The notes below the pieces were generated by a model. The model worked only from the letters and a program-made list of their open reading frames with translations, did no database searches and was not told the origin of the DNA. Below, piece after piece: positions 23,493 through 35,173 of a stretch of 64,000 nucleotides of DNA; within the stretch, counting starts at the first letter, position 1; every line of letters starts with the position of its first letter. The translations under genes and the position numbers were made by a program. The DNA comes from Ramazzottius varieornatus (taxonomy: Eukaryota > Tardigrada > Eutardigrada > Parachela > Ramazzottiidae). The stretch lies in NCBI GenBank assembly GCA_001949185.1, contig BDGG01000012.1:1444035-1508034 (forward strand). The letters run 5' to 3'.

Positions 23493-26400
23493 ATGTCTCA
23501 ATACAACTTCAAAAAGATAACGGTGGTTCCGTCGTCGAAGGTGAGAGAAACGCCATGGCAGAATCCACAATGAAGACGCGGACGACGGAATCGGTGGTTC
23601 GTCTTCGGTTTCCTAATGGTTGCCTAACGAGGTTTTGGCTGATGCAGGACTTTATCGACATCATCCTCTCGAAGACGCAACGGAAGACTCCAACAGTAGT
23701 TCATCGTCATTACCAGATTTCCCGTATCCGTAGCTTCTATATGCGAAAAGTGAAGTTTTCCCAGCAGAGCTTCCATGATAAACTGTCTCAGATTATCCAA
23801 GACTTTCCAAAGCTGGAGGTTAGTACAGTTGACGTATTCTCAAATATTCTTGCTACACATAAGATGGTGGGAAGCATTTGAACATGGCTTCCGTGATCGC
23901 TGTAATGTAGGTTTGCCGTTTACTCCTAGGACATCCATCCTTTCTATGCTGACTTGATAAACGTGCTTTACGATCGCGACCATTACAAGCTTGCGCTAGG
24001 CCAGATCAACATTGCCAGGAATCTTATTGACAAGTACGATACATTTTAATCGTGTTCCACATTGTGAGCGTAATAGGTTGACTAACAATTTTTTGATTTC
24101 TAGTGTGGCCAAAGATTACTGTCGTTTGCTCAAGTACGGAGATTCACTCTACCGGTGTAAGCAGCTCAAGCGCGCAGCCCTTGGCAGGTAAGATTCATCT
24201 GGAGTAAAGTTATCCGGATAATTGAAATGTTGTCCAGTGGGCGCGCCTATTCTGTCCGGTCTTCCATCTGAGGGCTGGATTTGCTACCAGCGTGCAAAAG
24301 TAACTGAGTTAGCATACGTCAGTTTGGATGGTGGACATTGTCTTTAACTTCGCGCTGACCCTACAATCCCTAATCACTCGTCGAAGAGTGACATGCTTAT
24401 TTGTCTGTCGTAGAATGGCCACTATCATGAAGCGCCAGAATTCCAGCTTGTCATACCTAGAGCAGGTCCGACAACACCTGAGCAGACTGCCGAGCATCGA
24501 CCCCAACACCCGAACACTTCTTATCACTGGATTCCCTAACGTTGGAAAGTCCAGCTTCATCAACAAAGTCACGCGCGCCGATGTGGATGTGCAGCCGTAC
24601 CCCTTCACGACAAAGTCTCTCTTTATCGGGCACATGGACTACAAATACCTTAGGTGGCAGGTGAGTTCTGCGTTTCACTTATAGAATCAGAAACAGGGAG
24701 AATTTAATGGAGCAGCAAGTATCCTTGACTTCCGGATTTTCAAGTGTATAAAGTCTTCGTGGTTTTTGCAGGTGGTAGATACGCCCGGTATCCTGGATCA
24801 GCCGCTGGAAAACCGAAATACTATCGAGATGCAAGCTATAACAGCGCTTGCTCATCTAAGAGCTGCAGTTTTGTACTTCATGGATATTTCCGGTCAGTGC
24901 GGCCATACTCTGGAAGAGCAGGTGAGCGGCGTTTGGGTTCCCACGTGTCTCCGGCCACAGCGCTGATACTGTTTGGTCTTGCAGGTTAGCCTCTTCACTA
25001 ACATGAGACCTCTCTTCGCCAACAAGCCCCTCGTCATCGTCATCAACAAGATCGATATCCTGAAGTTCGAAGATCTGAATGAAGCCGAGCAGGTAAATAT
25101 TTGGTCGATTGTGGACTCATTTTCCCCCTCGGCTTATGGATAATTGGATATCTGGGTGGATTAGTCACGTGTTGTTCTTATTTTAGGGGCTGATAAACTC
25201 CCTTCGGGCTGAGGAGACCATTATCTTGTTCATGAGCACCATAACCGGTGAAGGTGTTATGGAAGTGAAGCAGGAAGCTTGCGACCTTCTGTTAGCTTCT
25301 CGAGTGGAAGCCAAGATGAAAAGCAAAAAGTCCAACGATATCTTGAACCGTCTGCATGTCGCCGTGCCGCAGAAACGCGATGATAAGGTATGCTGTTATT
25401 TCCGCTGAGACGCTGAGAGCTTATCGAAGGAGCTGTTCAGTGTACCTGTCCAGCGGTGTACTCTAACGTAATTTACGGGCTTGCATTCTCTTAGTTTCTG
25501 ATATAGCATGTGTGTTTTGGAAGGAGGATGCTAGCGTTATCATGAAAAACAGTAGTTAACTATACAGTTCACCACGGTCATAAATTTCAACCTATCTTGA
25601 GAGTTGGGACTAAATTTTGAACGTTAGATATAAATTGGGGTACGTTTAGTTAATTGCCGTACTGTTCATCTTCTCAAGTGTCTGTTTTGTAGGAGCGTCC
25701 AGCTTTCATCCCGGAAGGCATCGTGAGGAAGCGCGAAGCTATGGATGTGGGTGAGGTGAAGCCAAAGAAGAAACTGGAAAGGGAGATTGAGTTGGAGCAG
25801 GAGGAAGAGTACTTCCTGGACCTGAAGAGTGAGTCTAAAGTAAGCACTCCATTCCGTGACGATTTTCACATATTGCTTGTTCGGTCGACAGAACGCTACT
25901 TCGACATTCCCGAGAAAGAACGCTGGGACACCATCCCGGAAGTGTGGAATGGTCATAACATTGCCGATTATATCGACCCGGAAATCTTCGAGGTTAGTAA
26001 TTTCCTGCTTGCGAACGTTCTTACTGACCGAAATCGCATTCTGTTGTTGTGCCTTCAGCGTCTGAAACAAATGGAAGAAGAGGAAGAGAAACGAGAGAAA
26101 GCTGGGGACTACGATGAAGACATGGAGGAGGACGATGAAGAGGAAGAGAAGATTCATGAAACGGCAAACGAGTAAGTTAACTTTCAGGCATATTGGGTTT
26201 GAGTACGAAGAATGAAGAAGGTTTCGGGTTATTATTAGCTGATGGTTTGACGAGCAGGAATTCTAATTGATCTTATTTACAGGATAAGAAGACGCAAAGC
26301 AGTGTTGCACGAGGAAGCTCGAGTAAACAGGAGCACCAAGCCTAGAATGGCTCGCGAACATGGACGAAAGCGAGAACGCAGCGAGAGTAACCTCCGAAGT

Positions 26401-26806
26401 AAGATGGAAGATTTGGGCATCGATGGTGAGGAACTGTCGGAGAAGCGCCGAAGCCGCAGCGCCACTTCAAAAACCACGAAGCGACCTCGCATCAGCACCA
26501 GCGTGGCCGCAGCAAGTCACACCAGGAGCGAATCAAAGACTCCTCGTGATCGATCCGGTCTTCGCGATGGAAAGGTACGTCTTGGTTACTCGTTGTTGAC
26601 AGAGTATGGTGACAAGGCTCTTAGCTTTTGCTTGACGAAAGAATGTTTTGCAGATGGTCATGAAGGTGAAGAAGATGGCCAAGCGTGCGCAGAACAAGAT
26701 GAACCACGATGCGCGAAAGGGTGAATCTGACAGGAAGATTTTCAGCCTGAAACCCAAACATCTTTTCGCTGGAAAACGCGGTAATGGTAAAACCGATCGC
26801 CGATAA
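23493..26806 (+). CDS. GTPBP4: Nucleolar GTPase NOG1/GTPBP4
   Basis: NOG1 is a nucleolar GTPase required for maturation of the 60S subunit. Thirteen exons, 23493-23540, 23648-23818, 23930-24033, 24104-24187, 24414-24660, 24772-24921, 24985-25092, 25187-25387, 25693-25828, 25892-25992, 26059-26171, 26283-26574 and 26654-26806, give 635 residues, matching human GTPBP4 (634). The N-terminal helical domain has [20 protein letters not shown]. The G domain has the P-loop [11 protein letters not shown]2 YPFTTKSL, G3 DTPGI and G4 NKID. The C-terminal tail is acidic and then very basic (GRKRERSES), as in NOG1, and ends [14 protein letters not shown], a conserved signature. Confidence 0.97.
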
Positions 26807-27765
26807 ATCAGAAACTTTTTAGTTTATCAAAACGTTTACACTGAATGCTAGGAAAAAATAACCGGTAATCCAGCTTTCAGTCTTTTTTTTACTAACGGGA
26901 ATATGTCAACGTTCATCAGAACTCGAAAAATAATAAAAACATGATCATATTGTCGTGGAGTATGCAGCCAAAGGCCTTAGGATGGCACTTCATTTCGACG
27001 AACCAGACAGACGGTGCGAGTGCAGAGTGGCGACCTGTTGTGAAAGAATAGGGTTGGTTTATGTAGGAAATGTTGTTGGCTGGGGATGGTGGGTATCGGT
27101 CGAAGGCCATTGTTTTTGTGGAGTGTAGGACGAGGCTTCAGACAAGAGACGCGTAGAGAAGCGTGCTGGGGTTAAGAATGGCTCTTGGCAGATGAACAAA
27201 CTGAAAGGACCATGATATGTATGCAAATGAGATATGTGCAGTAGGCCTATGAACGGTATCCCACACTTGGCTCAGATGGACGACCGTTTATTGCCCATTT
27301 GACTCTCATCTTGTAGACAGGTCCGCCATAACCGGAAGTCAGCATCAAGTACCTTCTCAAGTGGCGAGGGAAGGCTCGCTTGGATGCGAATCTATGTGAA
27401 GAACAGGTTGGTTGATTAGCAATGCGTATATTTCACGTGTTCGTACCCGTATCGATGACGCGCGCAAACTGTCGTGATCGGTTTTCCGTAGGTTCGAAAC
27501 CGATGCCGCCACTGGTCACTGCGCGCACAGCCATACAGTAACAAACGGATCAGGAGACATATAATGTTGCAAACAGAGTGTCGGTAGAGACCCACGTTTC
27601 TCAGCATCACGTTTCATTACGGACCTGATGAGCCTTGTCGGTGTATAAATACTTTGAAGGAGATTCTTCCTCCATCAAGTTTTGTTGTTGTAGTGTTCGA
27701 ACAGTCAGCTCCTCTCACACATCAGTCGACTGTTCACCTGGACGCTCACTTTCTGGAATTCCATA
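26807..27765. other. Intergenic region, NOG1 to chitin-binding protein 2
   Basis: Nearly 1 kb with no supported gene or repeat. It contains the TATA box of the next gene at 27644. Confidence 0.4.
27644..27651 (+). promoter_or_regulatory. TATA box of chitin-binding protein 2
   Basis: TATAAATA lies 115 bp upstream of the ATG, in the same context as the TATA motifs of the two paralogs. Confidence 0.6.
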
Positions 27766-29352
27766 ATGAGGTCCCTTCCGGCCATTCTTCTTTGCTCCTG
27801 TCTCCTGTTCATTGGGACAAATGCACAGGTAACGAAATCATTCCATACTAATCTCTCTGCGCAACCTATTTCAACGAAGACCACCTGAGTAAAGGAAGTA
27901 CTGTTCCATGTTCCAATGGGGCTTTTTTCCGTAGAGTCAGAAGAAGAGCCACCATCGGAGGTCCAAGTCGGAATCTAAGCGGGGTGACCATAACAGCGCT
28001 CGTCGGTCCGCTGCTTATAACCCGGAAGTACGACCGGAAGCAGCCTCGATGTATTTGAGGACTAGCGCTTCGTCCCCAGTTCCGGGTCCCCCACCGCAGA
28101 ACCCGCTGGTCTGGGACGCTTTGGATATTCTCAGAGGTCGCCCACCGCTGACGGCTAAGGAAGCTATTGATGTGATGGCGTATGCCCAAGGCGGCAAGGA
28201 TTATCCCGTTTATCTGGAAGTACCCAAGACCTACTTCTCCTGCGGGAATGCCAAGCCGGGTTCGTCCGCTCGTCTGTTTACCATTCTGATCTGAGCTCTT
28301 GACCGCGTATTTTGCCTATCAGGGTTCTATGCCGATCTGGATACATATTGTCAAGTATACCACCGCTGCGATATCGGAGGAAAACAGACGACTTACCTTT
28401 GCCCCACTAAAACTTTATTCAACCAAGTACAGTAATTCAAAAGTCCTTATACAATGAAAACAGTAATGATCTGCCGACAATAACTTCTCTAATAAGTACT
28501 TGTATTTCGTTACTTGCAGGTGACCCTTGTTTGTGACTGGTACGTAATATTTTCATTTCTCACAGTGAGTAGTGGTCAGTAATCCCGTTTTCCTTGCAAT
28601 GACTTTTAGGTTCTACAACGTTAACTGCCAGAAGTAAGTGGTCTGATAGAAGAAAGAGCCCACTTCCGTCCGCCTTTCGGAATGGATTATTCCTGACAAT
28701 AATCAGTAGTAGCTCGACCTACCTGTAATATTCTCATTCACAGCTCTCGCCAGTTCATCGAGTATTCGAACTCTCGTCTTTACTACCCACAGTGGCAACT
28801 ATTGGACACACAGGTAATTCGGATCTCTGGTCTCTGAAATGGGGTGACTTCGACAGCCATGTTTTGCAGGAAAACTACGTCCTGCCATTCCTTCAACAGG
28901 GCACGGTTCCTCAACTGCAGGGACCTCCACCTGTCCTGTATGGGCCCGGCAAACAACCACCCGGAAACCAAGCCTACACCCAAAACATCAATGGACATGA
29001 GAACCCAGACTATCAAATGTCGGTAGTCATCCGGAATCCGCAGATGGTCCCTGACTACAACATCGAGGAAAGCCGCAACAAGGAATACCTTGATCAAGGC
29101 TCGACAGTATCACTCCCCATGGAACAACCCATGGAAGTTCGCAGAGACCCTAGCCCGGAGCAGATGGCGCAGCAAGCCAGCGAACAAGCCTGGAGGCAGC
29201 AGTTCCGCCAAGGTCCCGAACCTGACAAACCCCCCGCAGCTCCAGCTCCTTCGGTGAATGTCACAGTGAGCCTGGGCGACTCACCATCGGCGCCTGTGGT
29301 CAAGATTTCCAACCAGCAAGCACCTTCCTATGCTCAAGAACAGACTGCTTGA
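27766..29352 (+). CDS. Secreted chitin-binding type-2 protein 2
   Basis: Seven exons, 27766-27828, 27935-28259, 28323-28426, 28520-28539, 28610-28633, 28744-28813 and 28870-29352, give 362 residues. A signal peptide (MRSLPAILLCSCLLFIGTNA) precedes a basic linker and one peritrophin-A domain: FSCGNAKPGFYADLDTYCQV, YHRC, YLCPTKTLFNQ, VTLVCDWFYNVNC. The post-domain motif FIEYSNSRLYY matches paralogs 1 and 3. The tail is Pro/Gln-rich with a segment of alternating hydrophobic residues (PSVNVTVSLGD). Exons 4 and 5 are microexons of 20 and 24 nt that split the domain; the paralogs encode that part in one 56-nt exon. Likely a cuticular or extracellular matrix protein. Confidence 0.88.
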
Positions 29353-30013
29353 AATAATGAGAGTACGATCTACATAACCTTGTATATACCCTAATTTATA
29401 CTGGAAATTAATATTTGACAGAAATGTTCTGCGGACATTTTGAAAACATCCATGATTTTTCCTATTTTGAATCATGATCAGTAGAATATTTTGTCTGTAT
29501 TTTCGACTGTGTTTTATAAATGACTGGGGAGACTTACCAATCAGATAATTACGATGCTGGTTTACGGGACTAGTGCAGACAGTCAACAAGTTCTCGGACG
29601 GCTGATCACGATTACGCTTCGATTATGCTCATTATACCGTCGCGCGGAACCTTTCGAAGCGTGATAGTCTTCGGCGATACAATTGTTACGTAATTCAAAC
29701 AGTACTATCAGCTCACTCATTAAGATACTTCGCTTCGGTCGCTCGTGTCCCGGACATAATCTAGTTTCGATGATAGGCAGTTTTGCGGAAAGAGTAACAG
29801 CGTTGTGCAGTAAGGCTCGCTAGTAAACCAGTAAAACATCAAAGAAAAACGTCCAGGGGTATTGGATGATGTTGTAAGAACAAAAGTAAATAATATATAC
29901 CAAATAAATGCTGGTCAAAAAGACAGCAGTTTAGGAACAAGGTTCAGCATGAGTACCGGCCGGCATTATACGGGAATGAGTTCACCAAACAGAAAACTTC
30001 GGCGAGTTGTCAC
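29353..30013. other. Convergent intergenic region
   Basis: About 0.66 kb between the stops of chitin-binding protein 2 and GLUT-like gene A. It is AT-rich and no gene or repeat was recognised. Confidence 0.4.
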
Positions 30014-32598
30014 TTACAAGCGTTGACGCATTTCAGCCTGGATTTCATCGATGCGTTTTCCTTTGGTTTCCGGGACCTTCATGTAGGTATAGACAATGAA
30101 GCCCACCAAGCAGGTCGTGAAGATGAGGAAGGTGTACTCGTTCAGGTTGGATTCTATCAGCGGGAAGGTGAAGGTGATGATGAGAGTTGACAGCCAGTTG
30201 ACACCGGCAACAACACTGGTGGCTGGAGCACGAGGACCTTGTGTGAACAGCTCTGAAGCCAAGAACCTACAAGCAAGAGACGTCATCACAATGAGTGGTC
30301 CGATCTTCTTACAAACTTAATGGTATCTTCCTACTTACCAAGGGATGGGACCGGGACCGTACGCGAAGAAGACGACGAAGAGGATGACGGAAAAGACGCT
30401 GGCATAGCTGGCCCATTCCATCCCTTCGTTTATCATCAGCTTCATGAAAACGACCAGCAGGATTGTCGTGATGCACATGCCAATCAAACCAGCCAAGAGG
30501 AGAATACGACGTCCTAACTTGTCCACGACCAAGCAGGCAATTGTTGATGCCACCACGAAGATGGAACTCATCGCCACGGTGGCGTACTGCGCGTGAACAC
30601 CGACCATTCCTGCACTGGTGAAGATGGCCGTCGAGTAGAACATGACAGCGTTGATGCCTGGAAAACATAACGAAGAAACTTAGAATGATATAGCACCTTT
30701 CGTTGTCAACAGTTTATTACCTGAAAACTGTTGGCTCAGCATGACCATGATACAAATCAACATGATACGGCGCAGGAAGCGGTCGCGGAAGATGTCCGTC
30801 ATGGTTACTTTCGGTTGATCTCTGCTTTCTTCGTGCTCACGCTTCATCTGGTCCATGTCCGCAGTGACATCTGACGTACGTTGGAAGAAGTCGAGAGCTT
30901 TGCGAGCGCCATCCACATCGTTGCGATTCAGGTACAGGTGGCGAGGGCTTTCTGGGCAGAAGGACAGTGTTAGAAGCTGCAAAGCGGCAGGCACCAAGCT
31001 GAAACCGAACAGGATGGGCCATAAGGTTTCGCTTCCCAGGATGAATGGTAGGCCCAAAATCTGCAAAGAAACACACCCAGTTACACATGGTAAACCTTAA
31101 GTTCAACCGTACGGCCGTCAAAAGTAGAAACCGAGCATCTTCAGCAGTGAGCTTCCCTACCCACCAGCCACACTTGTATTAGGACAGCCATAATGTCAAC
31201 AACACCGCCCGCCGAAATATGTTCATAAGTGAAACAAATTTTGATGCATTTGGCTCGAGGGGATTATGCCTGTCCCCACCTCTTTTTGGTCAAACTGTTC
31301 TGACGGAACGAGAGAGGAGAGTCTCTTCTAGGACCTGAGCCAGTGAGCTAAATCCCGCGTCGATCCTGGAACAAACTACAGGGACTCGGAAGTGAAAGTC
31401 CATTGACCGCTCCAGTATGCCGCGATGACGTAAAGCTCTTTGATTGGGAGTGTGATTGAAGACANNNNNNNNNNNNNNNNNNNNNNNNNNNNNNNNNNNN
31501 NNNNNNNNNNNNNNNNNNNNNNNNNNNNNNNNNNNNNNNNNNNNNNNNNNNNNNNNNNNNNNNNNNNNNNNNNNNNNNNNNNNNNNNNNNNNNNNNNNNN
31601 NNNNNNNNNNNNNNNNNNNNNNNNNNNNNNNNNNNNNNNNNNNNNNNNNNNNNNNNNNNNNNNNNNNNNNNNNNNNNNNNNNNNNNNNNNNNNNNNNNNN
31701 NNNNNNNNNNNNNNNNNNNNNNNNNNNNNNNNNNNNNNNATCTGACGGACAGCTGATCGGCTGAATTGCAATTTGTTAAATCAACACTCCCAATCAAAGA
31801 GCTTTACGTCATCACGGCATACTGGAGCGGTCAATGGACTTTCACTTCCGAGTCCCTGTAGTTTGTTCCAGGATCGACGCGGGATTTAGCTCACTGGCTC
31901 AGATCCTAGAAGAGACTCTCCTCTCTCGTTCCGTCAGGACAGTTTGACCAAAAAGAGGTGGGGACAGGCATAATCCCCTCGTCAGTTTAAACGACACAAC
32001 TTGCCTGTGAAATCAAGACACCAACAACGATGACCAGCTGATGAACAGAACCGATGGCTCCTCGAAGCGAAGCAGGAGCTATTTCCGTCAGGTACATAGG
32101 TGGAGCGCCAGAGTTGAGTCCAGCATTAAGCCCAATGATAAATCGTCCAACGATCAGCAGCTCGTGCGACATCACGTAGTACGACAGCAGCATACAAACT
32201 GCTCCAGCAATGGCTGTCACGTTGTTGATGAGCATTGTTCCCTTCCGTCCAAAGCGATTGACGAAGAATGATAGAGACATGGCGGCAATGAGTGCTCCCA
32301 AGCAAAAGATGGCCGAGACCAGCGACCATAGCGTGTTGAGCATGGTATTGTCAGTGAACATGATCTTTCCGGCTGATGCCTCATCGTAGTACCTACACCA
32401 TATGGTCGTAGAGTTTTCTTCTCCAGGAGGCGGCGGAGTGGTTTGGTAAGTACCGCCGTCTCTTTCACAGTGGACACGACGAATCCATTGCGCAACTATC
32501 ACACGAGGAGCGTTGATGACACCGATGTTGTATCCGAAGAGGAAAGACGACAATGCCGCCGATAAGACAGCAAAAACCAGTGTTCCCGTCACCGCCAT
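30014..32598 (-). CDS. GLUT-like facilitative sugar transporter A
   Basis: A 12-helix major-facilitator sugar carrier of the SLC2 family. Minus-strand exons 32598-32005, 31060-30721, 30657-30339 and 30266-30014 give 501 residues. Signatures: SSFLFGYNIGVINAP in helix 1, NRFGRKGT after helix 2, GRFIIGLNAGL, PESPRHLYLNRND after helix 6, SQQFSGINAVMFYS in helix 7, DKLGRRILLL, GPGPIPWFLASELF in helix 10 and VPETKGK after helix 12. Intron 1 begins GCAAGT (GC-AG) and is 944 nt because it hosts a long inverted-repeat element with an assembly gap. It is a tandem neighbour of transporter B, at about the same length and with the same first intron position. Substrate cannot be told from sequence; a hexose or a disaccharide such as trehalose is possible. 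Confidence 0.93.
31256..31981. mobile_element. Element with about 200-bp terminal inverted repeats, interrupted by an N gap
   Basis: The left arm starts CGAGGGGATTATGCCTGTCC and the right arm ends with its reverse complement. The arms run nearly identical for about 200 bp (31256-31455 against 31785-31981). The middle is 275 N (31465-31739), so the interior and its true size are unknown. It lies inside intron 1 of transporter A. No target-site duplication is obvious. Long arms of this kind suit a MULE-like or foldback DNA transposon. Confidence 0.8.
31465..31739. other. Assembly gap (275 N)
   Basis: A run of unknown bases between the two long inverted arms. Hairpin-forming arms are a likely cause of the failed assembly. 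Open frames spanning the N run are artefacts. Confidence 0.99.
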
Positions 32599-33565
32599 CT
32601 TGAAGCGTCTTCGGCCGGAGGCAGTTCTGGTTCTTCGGGAGTAGAAATGCTTCGAATGGCTATTTCCTCGTTGTGGTCAAGTGAGTGGAAGTCGAAAACA
32701 GCATAAAAAATCGATCCTTCTCATACATACCCCCCTGCCACGTCAGTCGCCCAGCTTCTTCGGCAATAAATGGTTCCAGACTTCTGCAGAAGATATAATA
32801 CAGTAGTTCGTGCCTATCAGCAAACAGCCGCCATCAAAGAAGAAGGAAAGATTAGAGCAGTGCCAAGTCGAAGGAATTTGGAAGATATCGAAGCAAAATC
32901 TTGTTAGGCCATCTGCCGGCAGGCGGAAGCGAATCGACGATCGAGCCCTGGTTTGGCACAGTGCCCGGTTCGATCTCTCACGGCTCGGGTTGGGCCGGTA
33001 AACGCGACAAACTCCGTACAGCAGCTCATCAGTACGCCTGGGAAACCCTTGCGAAAACGTGGGCTGTGGGCAAGGTTCCTCAAAAGTCTGGGGTCGTAGC
33101 GTAGAGGCACAGCTGATGAAATTTGAGAAGGGCAAGGGAAGGTTTTGGGTTTTCTTAAAAATTCTCGGCCTCCACGTGGCAAGCCCCGACCCTACCCTTG
33201 GGATACCCTGTCCCCTGCCTAAATTTCCTCGACTATGCCTCTACGCCGTGACCCCAGACTTCTAAGGAACTTGCCAAGACTCCACGTAACGACTGCGGTC
33301 AAAGCGACGCATCGTTAAGTGCACGACGCGACAAAATAAGCTTTCAAAATAGGCGGAGCCACTTGAATACTCACGAGGAATCAAGATCAGTGTTAAGCCA
33401 GTACGCAAGTTTGATTCGCTGTGTCCAGCTGGTTCCATTAACACCCATTTTTGAAAGCTCAGTTTGTCGTACACTTGTACGTACCCGTGACACCACGGAT
33501 GTCTGCAGGGCAATCCCGTAACAATTAACCTGGCGTGATGGACTTGGTAATCACTGATCAAAGAC
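32599..33565. other. Intergenic region between the tandem sugar transporters
   Basis: Just under 1 kb: the promoter side of transporter A and the 3' flank of transporter B. It contains an inverted-repeat element at 33069-33275. No gene is supported. Confidence 0.45.
33069..33275. repeat. MITE-like inverted repeat (about 207 bp)
   Basis: Left arm GGCAAGGTTCCTCAAAAGTC continuing to GTAGAGGCACAG; right arm ATGCCTCTACGCC continuing to GACTTCTAAGGAACTTGCC. Similarity extends inward for roughly 60-70 bp per arm with mismatches. It is a different sequence from the other repeats in the window. No duplication of the target is clear. Confidence 0.65.
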
Positions 33566-35173
33566 TCAAAGGTGTTTCTTTAATTCTATCTGAATTTCGT
33601 CTATTGTTTTTCCTCTAGTTTCAGGCATCTTGACGAACAGGAAGATGACGCACAACACTAGGAAGCCAGTGAAAAACAAGAAGGTGTATTCCCCGGTGGC
33701 CTTTTCTACCAAAGGGAAGCAGAAAGTTATCAGCAAAGCGGACGCCCAATTTACACCTGCAACGACGCACGTCGCGGAAGAACGTGCTCCAGCTGTGAAC
33801 AACTCCGAAGACAAGAACCAAGGGACCTGCAGAACAAGACGCCCGTCATATGAAAGAAGCGTAATTGACAGAAGAACAGTCATTTGCCATACCGGTCCGG
33901 GCGCGATCGCAAAGAAGATGACAAACATGAAGACGCTGATCATGCTCAGGTAACTTGCCCACTCCGATCCATTCTCAGACAGGACCATGAAAATAACTAG
34001 CATGACTGTCGTTACAGCATCTCCGATTAAACCGCTAAGAAGCAACGGACGACGTCCAAACCGCTCGACCGCGAAGACTGCGACTATGGTGGCTAAAGTG
34101 AAGATCCCGCCCATTGCGACTGTCGCGTAAAGAGCTACGATGGAGTCCATTCCGGCGCTCGTGAAGATCGAGGAAGAGTAGAACATGACGGCGTTGATGC
34201 CGGAGTACTGCTGGCTGAGCATGGCCACAATGCAAATTAGGATTGCTCGGCGGAGCAAACGGTCAGTAAAAAGGTTTGCAATGGTCACTTTAGGTTGGTG
34301 CTGCTGCACTTCGTATTCCTTCTCCATTGCACTCATCTCTTCCGTTGGTTCCTGCTTGAAGTATTCCAAAGCACGCCTGGCTCCTAATAGGTCGTTCTTG
34401 TTTAGGTACAAATGTCGAGGACTCTCCGGACAGAATGGCAAAGTGCATAGTTGAATTACGGAAATAATCAAGCTGAAACCAAACAGGAAGGACCATCCCT
34501 CGTGGGTTCCCAGAAATTGCGGAAGTCCCAAGATCTACAAGGTAAGAGATCATAGGTCAAACTCCGAGTATATCGGAAACCCCAGTAGTGGTCTGCTTGC
34601 CTGAGAAATGAATAAGGCAAAAACGTTCCCCAGCGAGTGAACCGTTCCCACTGCTCCTCGTATCCGAGCATTGGAAATTTCAGTGAGGTACATAGGTGGA
34701 ACTGCAGAATTCAGACCTGAGTTCAGCCCGATGATGAATCTTCCAACAATAAGCAGTTCATAGGATGCAACATACAGGGACTCGATCATGCAGATAGACC
34801 CGACAATGGACGTAATGTTATTTAGCAGCAGAGTTCCGCGTCTTCCGAATCGGTTCACGAAGAAGGAAAGGAAGATGGCCGAGCAGAATGCGCCAAGACA
34901 AAATATGGCGGATATCAAGGACCATATGGTGTTGAGGTCGTCGTTTTCTTTGAACATAACATTGCTTGCGTTTTCGGCTTCGTAATGCCTGCACCAGATG
35001 TCCGTTGCATTTTCTTGATCGGCCACTCCCCCATTTCTTTCGCAGCGTACTTTTCGAATCCATTGCGCTACTACGACTCGAGGTGCGTTGATGACCCCAA
35101 TATTGTAACCGAAGAGGAATGAGGAGAGGGTGGCTGAGAAGATGGCGAAGATTAGGCTGGATGGAAGTGCCAT
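33566..35173 (-). CDS. GLUT-like facilitative sugar transporter B
   Basis: A paralog of transporter A. Minus-strand exons 35173-34601, 34534-33893 and 33826-33566 give 491 residues. The same SLC2 motifs occur: SSFLFGYNIGVINAP, NRFGRRGT, PESPRHLYLNKND, SQQYSGINAVMFYSS, ERFGRRPLLL, VPWFLSSELF and MPETRGK. Intron 1 sits at the same place as in A and again starts with GC (GCAAGC). The second intron of A is absent; the last intron (33892-33827, 66 nt) lies a few nucleotides away from that of A and has no in-frame stop. Its removal restores the family motif PGPVPWF, so I treat it as a real intron. A CCGGAAGT motif lies 20 bp upstream of the ATG. Confidence 0.92.

Noticed and set aside
31348-31797. 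Open frames of about 100-150 codons across the N gap on both strands
   Set aside because: They consist of unknown bases; the apparent openness is an artefact.
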